In this document: positions 33,827-42,091 of the stretch, one piece after another
Layout: each line of letters begins with the position of its first letter
Position numbering within the stretch: the first letter of the stretch is position 1
Source of the DNA: JBHOQX01 sp042408595
GTDB taxonomy: Bacteria > Chloroflexota > Chloroflexia > Chloroflexales > Roseiflexaceae
Assembly (NCBI GenBank): GCA_042408595.1
Contig: JBHOQX010000025.1
Coordinates: 127,232-191,231 of the forward strand
Length of the DNA stretch: 64,000 bases
Direction of reading: 5' to 3'
The notes under the pieces: model-generated
Seen by the model: only the letters and a program-made list of their open reading frames with translations
What the model was told of the DNA's origin: nothing
Database searches by the model: none
Position numbers and translations under genes: made by a program

Positions 33827-34830
33827 CGCCGGGCATACACCAGCAACTCATCCCCCCACCCCGCCGCCTCGAAACGTTCCAGCGCCGGGGCCGTCAGCTG
33901 CGCCAGCGCCTCGGTCGCCGGCTGCATGCGGCGCAGCAGGCCAGCCCAGGCGCGCCGTTCCAGCGAAACGTTCAGAGCGCGGCGTTCGATGTGCTGATCT
34001 CCGTTCCACGGAGACGGATGAACTCCCGGTCCTTGCTCGCTCGTGCGTACCGTTGAACGTCGCCCTCTGAGCAGCGAACCCCAAGCCCGCAGCCGCGCGC
34101 CTGCTCCGATCAGCGCGTGCTGGTACGGGTTCGTTCCATCGCCGCGCAGCGTCGCTACCTCGATGACCTCGAAGCCGAGCTGCGCCAGGAGGCGCGGCAG
34201 CGTCGCTGGCGAGAAGTACCACAGGTGGGCCGGCGGCGAGAGCCACGCCCACGAGCGCCCGGCCACCCGCGCGCCGAAGCTGGCGATGTTCGGCACGCGC
34301 ACGCCGAGCACGCCACCGGGCCGGAGCAGCCGCAGCACGCGCCCGAGCTGCGCCCGCGGGTCGTGGGTATGCTCCAGCACGTGCCACATCACCGCCGCGT
34401 CGAAGCTCTCCTCGGCGAACGGCGCATCGAGCAGGTCACCGGCGAACACCTCGAGCCGGAAGCGCGCCCGCGCGCAGGCGGCGGCCTCCGGCGACAGCTC
34501 GACGCCGGCCACCTGCCAGCCGCGCGCCCGGGCGATCGCCAGCCCGTGCCCATACGACGCGCCGACCTCCAGCAGCCGGCCCCGCTCCGGCATCCAGCGC
34601 TCCAGGTCGGCGATCCGCCGCGCGTGGCTCGCGATCGCCGCGGCGTAGCGCTCGCGTGGTACGGCATAGGTACGGGCGTAGTAGTCGGCCAGTTCCGCCG
34701 GCGCCGGTGTCGGCCAGACGAACATACAGCCGCACAACCCGCAGCGGTACAACTGGTAGCCATCCCGCGCCAGGTGGGGCAGCGCGGCGCTCCCGCAGAT
34801 CAGACAGCGTGGGCGGTCAGGCGTAGACAT
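33820..34830 (-). CDS. Zinc-ribbon SAM-dependent methyltransferase (2)
   Basis: ATG 34830 (MSTPDRPRCLICGSAALPHL) gives 336 residues. Zinc knuckles are CLICG and CGLCGCMFVWPTP; the SAM site is LLEVGASYGHGLAIARARGW; the later motifs are FDAAVMWHVLEHTHDPRAQL and LRPGGVLGVRVPN. It is related to the two other methyltransferases of the cluster. A 35-40 residue stretch coded by 33958-34075, between RAWGSLLRG and ERRAWAGLLRR, looks like an in-frame insert because its DNA is built of short words and its protein is Ser/Thr/Pro-rich. The cluster position suggests sugar methylation. Confidence 0.89.
   Translation of the reverse strand: MSTPDRPRCLICGSAALPHLARDGYQLYRCGLCGCMFVWPTPAPAELADYYARTYAVPRERYAAAIASHARRIADLERWMPERGRLLEVGASYGHGLAIARARGWQVAGVELSPEAAACARARFRLEVFAGDLLDAPFAEESFDAAVMWHVLEHTHDPRAQLGRVLRLLRPGGVLGVRVPNIASFGARVAGRSWAWLSPPAHLWYFSPATLPRLLAQLGFEVIEVATLRGDGTNPYQHALIGAGARLRAWGSLLRGRRSTVRTSEQGPGVHPSPWNGDQHIERRALNVSLERRAWAGLLRRMQPATEALAQLTAPALERFEAAGWGDELLVYARRE
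33958..34075. repeat. In-frame STRR-like insert in methyltransferase 2
   Basis: GAAACGTTCAGAGCGCGGCG, CTCCGTTCCACGGAG and CCGTTGAACGTCGCCCTCTG are short-word repeats that leave the frame open. Confidence 0.45.
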
Positions 34831-34877
34831 AGGCGCGGCTAGCGGCATGCACCGGCCACCGTGGACGGGCACGCATC

Positions 34878-34952
34878 ACCAAGCTACAATCGACACGTTG
34901 CAATCACAAACCAGCCGGACAGGCAGACGGGCAGCCAATCTGCACGCTACCG
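34878..34952. repeat. STRR-like tract
   Basis: CGTTGCAATCACAAACC, GGACAGGCAGACGGGCAGCC and AATCTGCACGCT mix the TGCAATC and GTCTGCCC words. Confidence 0.55.
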
Positions 34953-34956
34953 GCCC

Positions 34957-35853
34957 CTACAGCTCCCGCGGCGGGCCGCTCCGCCCCCGCGCATAATCCC
35001 ACACGCCGAGCTTCAGCGCCTGCGCCTGCGCCCTCTGCCCGCGCCGGAGGTAGCGCGCCCACGTCCGCCCGCTGCCCGCCAGCGCCCGCGCCAGCCCCCA
35101 CGCGCCGCGCCAGCCCCTACGCGCATTGCGCCGCCGCAGGTAGTACTGGTTGCGCGCGATCAGATACACCTTCCGCGGCGACTCCGCCCCCAGGCTGCTG
35201 CTCGTCCGGTGCCATACCGCCGCCTCGGGCACGTAGCGCAGCCGCCAGCCGCGCCCCCGCGCCCGCAGGCACCAGTCCGTCTCCTCGGCATACGCGAAAA
35301 ACGGCTCCCAGAACGGCCCAACCTCCTCCCACGCCGCGCGGCGGATCAGCAGCGCGCAGCCGAACAGCGCCACCCGATCCGCCGGCTGGTCGTACTGGCC
35401 CCGGTCGGGCTCGCCGCTGCCAAGCATCCGCGCCCGCCCGCTGTCGGCGTCCACCCACAGCCCGACCGACTGGATCACCCGCGGCGTGCCGGCGAAGTAT
35501 ACCTTCGGCGCGACCGCCGCGACCCGGCTGTCCCCCTCCAGCGCGTCGGCGAGCGCCCGCAGCGCGCCGGGCGCGAGCAGCGCGTCGTTATTCAAAAGAA
35601 AAAAAGCGTCCGTACCCTCCGCCAGCGCCGCTGCGACCCCCTGGTTGCACCCTGCGGCGAAGCCGCAGTTGCGCTCGAGGCGGAGCAGGCGCACCCGCGG
35701 GAAGCAGGCCGCGGTTGGTGGCGACAGCGCCGGCTGCGAGCCGTTGTCCACCAGCCAGATATCCTCCTGCACCGTCTGCGCCGCCAGCGCCGCCAGGCAC
35801 TCCAAGGTCAGCCGCGGCTGGTTCCAGCTTACGATGATCGTCGCGATTCGCAT
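34957..35853 (-). CDS. Glycosyltransferase family 2 (rhamnosyltransferase-like)
   Basis: The 298-residue GT-A protein has the WbbL-type pattern: MRIATIIVSWNQPRLTLECL, DIWLVDNGSQP, NCGFAAGCNQGVAAAL, the donor site FFLLNNDALLAPG and the acceptor/base site FAYAEETDWCLRARGRGWRL. An Arg-rich C-terminus follows. Such enzymes often add rhamnose or similar sugars to a lipid-linked chain, but the sugar cannot be fixed here. It lies only 3 bases after the upstream methyltransferase stop, so the two are co-transcribed. Unlike several neighbours it carries no visible insert. Confidence 0.92.
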   Translation of the reverse strand: MRIATIIVSWNQPRLTLECLAALAAQTVQEDIWLVDNGSQPALSPPTAACFPRVRLLRLERNCGFAAGCNQGVAAALAEGTDAFFLLNNDALLAPGALRALADALEGDSRVAAVAPKVYFAGTPRVIQSVGLWVDADSGRARMLGSGEPDRGQYDQPADRVALFGCALLIRRAAWEEVGPFWEPFFAYAEETDWCLRARGRGWRLRYVPEAAVWHRTSSSLGAESPRKVYLIARNQYYLRRRNARRGWRGAWGLARALAGSGRTWARYLRRGQRAQAQALKLGVWDYARGRSGPPREL

Positions 35854-35856
35854 CGG

Positions 35857-36774
35857 TCACAGCTTCCGTGCGTACGCTTCCAGGCCGACATGCACCTCAC
35901 TCTCTGGCCAGCGCAGCGCGTAGCCGAGCTGGCTGCCGCGCTCCACCGCCCGCCACGCCAGGCTGAACGTCCACCACAGCGGCGTCCGCCGGTCCGCGCC
36001 GTTGCCGACGCGCGCATGCAGCAACGCCAGCAGCCGGTCGGCAGCGTAGGGATGGCGCGGCGCCCGCGCGACGACCCGCGGCACCGCAACCACCTCCAGC
36101 CCGCAGGCGCTCAGAAGTTCCCGCAGCGTCGCCTCGGTGAAGAAGCCGATGTGCGCCGGCGGCTTGAACTCGCGCCAGCGCTCCGGCTGGTGCACCGCCG
36201 TCCAGTAGCGGGTGTTCGGCGTCGAGAGCGCCAGGATACCGCCGGGCCGCAACAACGCCGCCAGCCGCTCGATCTCCGCCCGCGGGTTGGGGATGTGCTC
36301 GATGTACTCCCACATCGTCGCCGCGTCGAACGAGCCGGGCGGCGCGTCCAGGTCGGCCAGGCGTGGTGCGAGCGGGCGGCCCGTCAGTTCCGCGGCGGAG
36401 CGCCGCATCTCCGCCGAGAGCTCCACACCGTGCACCGCCCAGCCACGCTCCTGCGCCACCTTGAGGAAGAACCCGGCCGCAGCGCCGACATCCAGGATGC
36501 GCCCGCGCCCCAAGAGCAGTCGCTCGATCCGCCGCAGCCGCCGGCGCGCCTCGCGCTCGTGGAGCGGTCGCTGCGCGAAGTAATCCTGGTAGCCAAGCGC
36601 ACTGCCGCAGTAGTAGCCCGGATCCTGGTAGAACGCGGCAAGCTCATCCTCCGTCGGCGGCGGGCAGACAAACAGAAAACCGCAACGCTCGCAGCGTACG
36701 ATCTGGTAGCCGCCCCTCCGAAGAAACGGCGCCAGCTCCTGATGATGGCAAATTGGGCAACGAGCGTCATTCAT
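35857..36774 (-). CDS. Zinc-ribbon SAM-dependent methyltransferase (3)
   Basis: ATG 36774 (MNDARCPICHHQELAPFLRR) opens a 305-residue enzyme. It has CPICH and CERCGFLFVCPPP knuckles, the SAM motif ILDVGAAAGFFLKVAQERGW, FDAATMWEYIEHIPNPRAEI and LRPGGILALSTPN. It is the first of the three paralogous methyltransferases in transcription order. Each has 300-340 residues, close to O-methyltransferase size and too short for the three-domain sugar C-methyltransferases. The upstream frame to 36831 is open only because of the repeat tract there. Confidence 0.9.
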   Translation of the reverse strand: MNDARCPICHHQELAPFLRRGGYQIVRCERCGFLFVCPPPTEDELAAFYQDPGYYCGSALGYQDYFAQRPLHEREARRRLRRIERLLLGRGRILDVGAAAGFFLKVAQERGWAVHGVELSAEMRRSAAELTGRPLAPRLADLDAPPGSFDAATMWEYIEHIPNPRAEIERLAALLRPGGILALSTPNTRYWTAVHQPERWREFKPPAHIGFFTEATLRELLSACGLEVVAVPRVVARAPRHPYAADRLLALLHARVGNGADRRTPLWWTFSLAWRAVERGSQLGYALRWPESEVHVGLEAYARKL

Positions 36775-36775
36775 G

Positions 36776-36888
36776 GGAAAGAGAACCAAGGAACAGAGAA
36801 CAAAGGAACCGAAGCGAAGAAACAACGGCACACAATCACCCTGTCATCGTGTCATCGTGTCACCCTGTCACGCTCACGCCGCTCGCGC
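36776..36888. repeat. STRR-like composite tract
   Basis: GAACCAAGGAACAGAGAACA, AAGGAACCGAAGCGAAG, then CACCCTGTCATCGTGTCATC and GTGTCACCCTGTCACG. The first word also occurs near 21335, the second near 2970 and 33800. The tract includes the 3' end of the next GT2 gene. Confidence 0.7.
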
Positions 36889-37883
36889 CGTTGCCGCCGC
36901 TCGTGCACCGCGGCGAGTCGCTCCAGCGCCGCCGGGTCGCCGCGCCGTTGTCGGGCGATCTCGCGCCGCCGCGCCAGCGTCCCGCCCAGGTTGCGCCAGT
37001 TCCAGGCCCACGCCACGCCGAGACCGTGCCCACGCCCCGTGGCCGCTTTCGCCAGCGAGACCAGCGCCAGCCGAGTGGCGAACGGCACGACGCGCCGCCA
37101 GCGCATCAGCTTCAGGTAGGTATACAGGCTGTTCTTCGCCCGCTCGGCGTCCCAGCCGCCCCCGCCGCCGCTGCCGCCGCGCTCGTGCACCACCGCCGCC
37201 TCCAGGTCGGACAGGACGCGCCAGCCGAGCAGCCAGGCGCGCCAGCACAGCTCGATATCCTCCCAGTAGAGAAAGATCTGCTCGTCGAACCCGCCCAACG
37301 CTTCCCACGCGCGCCGGCTGATCATCATAGCACAGCCGGGCACGGCGGCGCTCTCCTCGACCGGTGGCGTGACAGCGGCGGTCGGGGGCTGGGGACCAGC
37401 GGCAAGGGGCTGAGGGCTGATCGCACCATCTCCTTGTCTCCCTGCCCCGGTGTCTCCCTGATCTCTAGCGCCTAACCCCTGACCGATCGCTCCTGGCTCC
37501 CATGTCTGCGGACAGATGATCGCCGCGTCCGGGCGCTCGACGAGGTGGCGCGCGAGGGTGGCGAGCCAGCCGGGCGTCACGTACACGTCCGGATTCAGAA
37601 AGATCAGCAGGTCGCTGCGGGCCGCCCGCGCGCCCAGATTGCACGCCCGCCCGAACCCCAGGTTGTCGGCGCTCGCGATCACATGGGCGCCGGGCCACAA
37701 CCGCTGCGCCAGCGCCACCGTCCCATCGCGCGAGGCATTGTCCACCACGATCACCTCGACATCGCGGTCGCCCGCCGCGGCCAGCGCGGCGAAGAACGCC
37801 GGCAATGTCGCCGCACTATTGTAGGTGACGACGATCAGAGAGGCGTAGGGCGTACAGCTTGAGGCGCGGAGGTTGGCAGTCAT
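36852..37883 (-). CDS. Glycosyltransferase family 2 with a repeat-coded insert
   Basis: From ATG 37883 (MTANLRASSCTPYASLIVVT) the protein has 343 residues. It carries the WbbL-type marks YASLIVVTYNSAATLPAFF, VIVVDNASRDGT, NLGFGRACNLGARAA, LIFLNPDVYVTPGW and YWEDIELCWRAWLLGW. Between CPQTWEPGAIGQ and ESAAVPGCAMMISRRAWEAL lie about 40 Gly/Gln/Pro/Ala-rich residues coded by 37366-37509, where homologues join the two strands directly. The C-terminus is Arg-rich and partly coded by another tract. It is probably a membrane-associated transferase on a lipid-linked glycan. Confidence 0.9.
   Translation of the reverse strand: MTANLRASSCTPYASLIVVTYNSAATLPAFFAALAAAGDRDVEVIVVDNASRDGTVALAQRLWPGAHVIASADNLGFGRACNLGARAARSDLLIFLNPDVYVTPGWLATLARHLVERPDAAIICPQTWEPGAIGQGLGARDQGDTGAGRQGDGAISPQPLAAGPQPPTAAVTPPVEESAAVPGCAMMISRRAWEALGGFDEQIFLYWEDIELCWRAWLLGWRVLSDLEAAVVHERGGSGGGGGWDAERAKNSLYTYLKLMRWRRVVPFATRLALVSLAKAATGRGHGLGVAWAWNWRNLGGTLARRREIARQRRGDPAALERLAAVHERRQRRERRERDRVTR
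37366..37509. repeat. In-frame STRR-like insert in the GT2 gene
   Basis: CGGCAAGGGGCTGAGGGCTG (AGCCCCT word, other strand), then ATCTCCTTGTCTCCCTGCCC and GGTGTCTCCCTGATCTC (CTCCCTG word), then CGCCTAACCCCTGACCGATC. This is the clearest intragenic tract in the glycan cluster. Confidence 0.75.
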
Positions 37884-38040
37884 GATTGCACGACGTATCT
37901 GGAGATCGGCCTTGTTCGATCCTCTCTCCGCCCGGTGTCGATGCACCGCCGCCCCTCGTCCAGCGGCCACCGGCCACCGGCGTAGGGCGCAGGACGAGTC
38001 TATGAGCTACGATACGAGCTTCATGCTAACCGGGCTTGCT

Positions 38041-38085
38041 GTGGTCCATCGTCCACCGCCTACCGCCCCCCGTCCACAGTTCTCA
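38041..38085. repeat. STRR-like tract, word CGTCCACC
   Basis: GGTCCATCGTCCACCGCCTA and CGCCCCCCGTCCACAGTTC repeat the word. The flippase stop codon and its last residues (TVDGGR) lie in the tract. Confidence 0.55.
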
Positions 38086-39601
38086 CTTCCCGCAGCGCGG
38101 AGCGCGGCCGGCGCAGCGCCCCGAGCAGCATGCGTGCCTCGCGCGGCTCCAGCACACGCAGCGCGACCAGCGCCGCCGGGTAAACCGCCAGGAGCAGCAG
38201 CTTCAGCGCCGCGTCCGCCAGCGGGGCGCCGGTGGCGACCAGCCCGCCGGCCCCCAGCAGCGCCCCCTGCGCCAGCAACGCCCACAGCGCCCGCCCCGGC
38301 TCGAACGGCAGCGGCATGAGCCGCTGCGCCGCCCAGTACAGCGCCAGCACCGCCGCTCCGTAGCCGAGCGCCGTCGCCCAGGCCGCGCCCCACACGCCGA
38401 AGCGCGGGATGAGCAGCAGGTTCAGCAGCAGATTCACCGCCGCGCCCAGCGCCGTCGTCCAGCCGAGGGCCGCGGTACGCTTCGCCAGAAACGCTCCGAC
38501 ACCGAGCGCGACCATCGCGCCGTTCGCCACCGGGTAGTACGCCAGCACGCCGACATACGGCGCGGCCAGCACATACTCGCGGTTACCGATCACCAGCGTC
38601 AGCAGCGCCAGTATCTCGCGGGCGAACAGCCCGATCGCCAGCGCCAACCCCAGCGCCCCGGCGACAAAGTAGGTCAGCACCTTGCCGTAGGTCCGCGGCG
38701 CATGCGGGTCGTCCTTGATCGCCAGCGAGAGCGGCCCCCAGGCGCTCTGGAACGGCGCGGTCGCGATGGCCAGCAGCGAGGCCATCCGGTTGGCCACGGC
38801 GTATAGCCCGCGGTTGTCGAGCGCGACATGGAACAGGGGCAGCAGCAGCCGGTCGAGGTAGGCCAGTGACCAGAAGGCGAGCGCGTTCGGGATGAACGGC
38901 AGCCCGGCGCGCACCAGCGGCCAGGCCAGCGCCGGGTCGGGCCGCGCCCAGCAATCGCGCGCCGTCAGCGCCAGACCAAGCGCGGTGACGGCGACCGAGG
39001 TGATCACCCCGGCGATCTGGACGCCGAGCACGCCCATGCCGAACCCCAGCACGAGCAGGAGGTTCAGCGCCGGCGAGAGGGCGATGAAACAGAGCGCGAG
39101 CGCGTTTGAGCGCCGCACCGCCAGCCGCAGCCGCAGGGCCGCCTGGATGACGCTGTAGAGCACGGCGAACGGCAAGTTGAGCGCCGACAGGCGGATCAGC
39201 ACGGCGCGCTCCGCCCCGCCGAGCGCGTAGGACGCCAGCGGGTACGCCGCCGCCGCCAGCCCCAGCCCGACCAGCGTCGCCCAGGCCACGCCGACCACCG
39301 CGGCCGTCGCGACGACCGCCCGGCCATGGCGCTCGCCGCCGTCGTAGAAAAAGACCGCCGGCGCGGCGTTCAGCCCGAGCGTCGCCGCCGTGAGCGTCAG
39401 GATGCCGATCGTCAGCGTCGTGTCGAGGATCGCGTAGTCCGCCGGGGTGAGCGCGTGCATGTACAGCGGCGTCAGCACCACGGCGAACAGCGGCCCGGCG
39501 AGCGTCGCCAGGCTGTAGCCGGCAGTTAGGCGGGTCAGTTGTAGCAGGCGGTGGCGCGTGGCAGCTCCTCCCAACGGCGGACGGACGACCGGGGCGAACA
39601 C
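38060..39601 (-). CDS. Polysaccharide flippase, Wzx/MviN-like
   Basis: The 513-residue membrane protein has 12-14 predicted helices of the MOP exporter superfamily. Among them is the opening TRLTAGYSLATLAGPLFAVV, followed by LTPLYMHALTPADYAILDT, as in Wzx/RfbX oligosaccharide flippases. It would move the lipid-linked glycan made by the neighbouring transferases across the membrane. The start is uncertain: GTG 39601 lies inside a repeat tract, and no better start occurs before the first helix. The C-terminus also ends in repeat DNA. No Wzy polymerase is obvious in the window. Confidence 0.9.
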   Translation of the reverse strand: MFAPVVRPPLGGAATRHRLLQLTRLTAGYSLATLAGPLFAVVLTPLYMHALTPADYAILDTTLTIGILTLTAATLGLNAAPAVFFYDGGERHGRAVVATAAVVGVAWATLVGLGLAAAAYPLASYALGGAERAVLIRLSALNLPFAVLYSVIQAALRLRLAVRRSNALALCFIALSPALNLLLVLGFGMGVLGVQIAGVITSVAVTALGLALTARDCWARPDPALAWPLVRAGLPFIPNALAFWSLAYLDRLLLPLFHVALDNRGLYAVANRMASLLAIATAPFQSAWGPLSLAIKDDPHAPRTYGKVLTYFVAGALGLALAIGLFAREILALLTLVIGNREYVLAAPYVGVLAYYPVANGAMVALGVGAFLAKRTAALGWTTALGAAVNLLLNLLLIPRFGVWGAAWATALGYGAAVLALYWAAQRLMPLPFEPGRALWALLAQGALLGAGGLVATGAPLADAALKLLLLAVYPAALVALRVLEPREARMLLGALRRPRSALREVRTVDGGR

Positions 39602-39660
39602 CAGCCCTCCGAAGGCTCACCGGGCGTTCGTCTTTCGCCCTTCATCCCTTGTCACCAACC
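39581..39660. repeat. STRR-like tract, word CGTCCTT
   Basis: GGCGGACGGACGACCGGGGC and GCGTTCGTCTTTCGCCCTTC with ATCCCTTGTCACC span the junction of two genes and code both the flippase N-terminus and the GT4 C-terminus. Confidence 0.6.
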
Positions 39661-40774
39661 GAAAGACCTCCACGGTCTCAGCGGCGATCGCCGGCCAGGC
39701 GAAGCGCCCGGCGACCCGCAGCGCGCTGGCGCCGAGGGCGTCGCGCTCCGCGCAGGCCAGCGCACGGCGCAGCGCATCGGCCAGGGCCGCGTCGTCGCCG
39801 GGCGCGAACAGCCAGCCTTCGTGCCCGTCGCGCACCAACTCGGCCACCGGGCCGAACGCCGGCGCGACGACCGGGCGGGCATACGACAGCGCCCAGAGCA
39901 GGATACCACTCGTCAGCAACTCGCGGTACGGCAGAACGACCGCGTCGGCGGCGGCGAGCCAGACCGGCAGCTCGGCGTCCGGCACGAAGCCGGGGCGCAG
40001 CACGACCCCTGGCACCTCTGCTGCGCGGCGGGCGAGCCGCGCGGCGTACTCGGGGAACTTGGCCTGCCCGCCGATCAGCAGCGTGCCGCGCTCCTGCGCC
40101 GGCAGCCGGGCGAAGGCCTCGATCAACCCCTCGATGTTTTTGTAGGGCCGCAGCGTGCCGAAGTTCAGCCAGACCGGCCCGGCGACCGGCAGCCCCAGCG
40201 CGGCGCGGCTGGCGGCCCGGTCGCGCGGCGGGCCACGCAGGCCGATATAGCTGCCATGGGGAATGACGGCCGTGCGCGGCAGCCGGCCGTACCGATCCTG
40301 GAGCATCCGCCGGGCGGCCTGGCTGTGGGCGATGACCGCGTCGCTCTGGCGCAACACCAGGCGATAGGCGGCGTAGGCCCAGGCGGGGTGGCGCGCCTCG
40401 TGCGGCGCCAGGTTGTGCGCCGTCCATACGATCCGAACGCCCCGCCGCCGCAGCGCGGCCAGCACCCCGGCGAACCCGAGGGTGCGGGCGACGGTCGCCG
40501 GCGCGCCGGGGCGCTGTGTCAGCTCGTCGAAGAAGTGCAGGTGCAACAGCCGTGGTCCGCGCCCGGCCAGCAGCTCCGGCAGCGCCGCCCGCGGCCGGAT
40601 GCGCCGCACCCTGACACCGAGCGTCGCCATCGGCCGGTAGAGCTCGTCCAGGTAGGGGCTGGTGGGCAATTGCGGCGGAAGCGGGTAGATTGTGAGTGCT
40701 ACATTCAGCGTTGAGAGTTTGGCGTGGTACAGCTTCGTCAAAAGCAGGGGTCCGGCGGGGCAAATCCCCGTCAA
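39617..40774 (-). CDS. Glycosyltransferase family 4
   Basis: TTG 40774 shares four bases (TTGA) with the uridine kinase stop, which supports it as start. The fold seems to begin only near VALTIYPLPPQLPTSPYLDE, about 25 residues later. The 385-residue GT-B enzyme has VRIVWTAHNLAPHEARHPAW and AVIAHSQAARRML in the acceptor half, and LNFGTLRPYKNIEGLIEAFA, TLLIGGQAKFPEY and LPYRELLTSGILLWALSYAR in the donor half. It resembles GT4 enzymes of capsule clusters. Its product goes to the flippase encoded next, 15 bases away. Confidence 0.9.
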   Translation of the reverse strand: MTGICPAGPLLLTKLYHAKLSTLNVALTIYPLPPQLPTSPYLDELYRPMATLGVRVRRIRPRAALPELLAGRGPRLLHLHFFDELTQRPGAPATVARTLGFAGVLAALRRRGVRIVWTAHNLAPHEARHPAWAYAAYRLVLRQSDAVIAHSQAARRMLQDRYGRLPRTAVIPHGSYIGLRGPPRDRAASRAALGLPVAGPVWLNFGTLRPYKNIEGLIEAFARLPAQERGTLLIGGQAKFPEYAARLARRAAEVPGVVLRPGFVPDAELPVWLAAADAVVLPYRELLTSGILLWALSYARPVVAPAFGPVAELVRDGHEGWLFAPGDDAALADALRRALACAERDALGASALRVAGRFAWPAIAAETVEVFRLVTRDEGRKTNAR

Positions 40775-41451
40775 ACCTCGCCCCCCGTGTTGCGTTTCAT
40801 AACGCCATGCTGCACACTGAGCTTAGCGCTCAACAGGGCCTCGATCCGCGCCACGACCATATCGATCGCGATCGGGTTGCGCCCACCGAGCGGGATGATC
40901 AGGTCGGCATAGCGCTTCGACGGCTCGACGAACTCCAGGTGCATCGGCCGCACCGTCCGCAGATACTGCTCCGTGACCGACTCGACCGAGCGGCCACGCT
41001 CCTGCACATCGCGCCGCAGCCGTCGAATGAAGCGCAGGTCGCTCTCGGTGTCCACAAACAGTTTCACGTCCATCCGCTCGCGCAGCGCGGCGTCGGCGAA
41101 CAGCAGGATCCCTTCCAGCAGAATCACCGGGTGCGGCAGGAGGCGGCGAGTTTCCGGCAGCCGCACGTAGCTGGCGAAGTCGTAGGTCGGCACATCCACC
41201 GCCTCGCCGCGGATCAGCGCGTCCAGGTGCGCCAGAAACAATGCGTTGTCCAGCGCGTCCGGGTGGTCGAAATTGAACTGGGCGCGCTCGACCAGCGGCA
41301 GGTGCGACAGGTCACGATAGTACCAGTCGTGCTGCAGAAAGGCGATCCGGTCGCGCCCGACCCGTTCGAGGATCGCGTTCGAGACCGTCGTCTTGCCCGA
41401 GCCGCTCCCGCCCGCCACACCGATGACGAGCGGCCGTGCGCCGCGTTCCAT
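40771..41451 (-). CDS. udk: Uridine kinase
   Basis: The 226-residue P-loop kinase phosphorylates uridine or cytidine in pyrimidine salvage. GVAGGSGSGKTTVSNAIL is the Walker A region, followed by LQHDWYYRDLSHL, NFDHPDALDNALF, VILLEGILLFAD and LFVDTESDLRFIRRLRRDVQ, all typical of Udk. ATG 41451 is chosen because the fold begins there, while the longer frame to 41658 is promoter sequence. It is the first gene of the glycan operon and could feed UMP/UTP for nucleotide sugars, or simply share a promoter. It is divergent from the small gene at 41647. Confidence 0.95.
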   Translation of the reverse strand: MERGARPLVIGVAGGSGSGKTTVSNAILERVGRDRIAFLQHDWYYRDLSHLPLVERAQFNFDHPDALDNALFLAHLDALIRGEAVDVPTYDFASYVRLPETRRLLPHPVILLEGILLFADAALRERMDVKLFVDTESDLRFIRRLRRDVQERGRSVESVTEQYLRTVRPMHLEFVEPSKRYADLIIPLGGRNPIAIDMVVARIEALLSAKLSVQHGVMKRNTGGEV

Positions 41452-41592
41452 AAGCCGTTGTGGTTCCGTGACGCCCGGCCCTGGCGAAGGGCGGATGGCC
41501 ACGGACCGCCGCGTATGAGCGCACTCCCGTGCGCCCTGGTTCGTCCAGATCGCTGCCCGCCGAATCATACCACACGCGGCGGGGCGGGCGCG

Positions 41593-41601
41593 TGGTACAA
41601 T
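41593..41601 (+). promoter_or_regulatory. Extended -10 TGGTACAAT
   Basis: TGGTACAAT lies 45 bases before the GTG at 41647 in an otherwise GC-rich divergent region. Confidence 0.6.
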
Positions 41602-41646
41602 ACGGCCCTCGACAGGAGCGCGGCCGCGGAGCGGCAGGAGGCGAGC

Positions 41647-41988
41647 GTGGAGGCTCAACGCGATACGCCGGCGGGCGAGGGCTGGCTGCGCCGCGTCGCG
41701 CGGGCCGTGAGCCGCCGCGCCGCCGAATGGGCGACGCTAGGGGACGCCGCGCCGGAGCAATGGAAGGGGCGAACCATGGTGACTGGCGACCAGATCGTCG
41801 AGTACTTCGAGCGGGTGATCGCCGAGGATAAGCTGTCGGGCAACGCCCAGGGCCTGAAAAACGCCCAGATCGCCGCCGGCTACCTGATGAAGGCAGCCGA
41901 GTACGCCGGCGACAAGGAGACCGCGCGCCGGCTGCACATCCTCGCCGCCCGCGCCGCTAACTACCACGAGGAGCTGACCGGGAATTGA
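41647..41988 (+). CDS. Small protein, family not recognised
   Basis: GTG 41647 follows AGGAGG at a spacing of five, the best ribosome site in the region, and gives 113 residues. The N-terminal 40 are basic (GWLRRVARAVSRRAAEWATL). The rest is a helical, well-balanced domain (DQIVEYFERVIAEDKLSGNA, then AAGYLMKAAEYAGDKETARR) with a TPR-like helix pair appearance. No enzyme motif is seen. An internal ATG at 41776 would give only the helical part. The good promoter and ribosome site make the gene secure; its function is unknown. Confidence 0.75.
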   Translation: MEAQRDTPAGEGWLRRVARAVSRRAAEWATLGDAAPEQWKGRTMVTGDQIVEYFERVIAEDKLSGNAQGLKNAQIAAGYLMKAAEYAGDKETARRLHILAARAANYHEELTGN

Positions 41989-41989
41989 T

Positions 41990-42089
41990 ACGCTTCAGAC
42001 AGGCAGATATCAGACGGCCTGAACATTGCCTTTCGATGGTCTGATCGTCTGCCCGTCTGCCCGTCTGGCCGCCTCCCGACCATCTACAG
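41990..42089. repeat. STRR-like tract, word GTCTGCCC
   Basis: TCAGACAGGCAGATATCAGA and GTCTGATCGTCTGCCCGTCT followed by GCCCGTCTGG run up to the ilvA start and leave no ribosome site. Confidence 0.7.
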
Positions 42090-42091
42090 TT

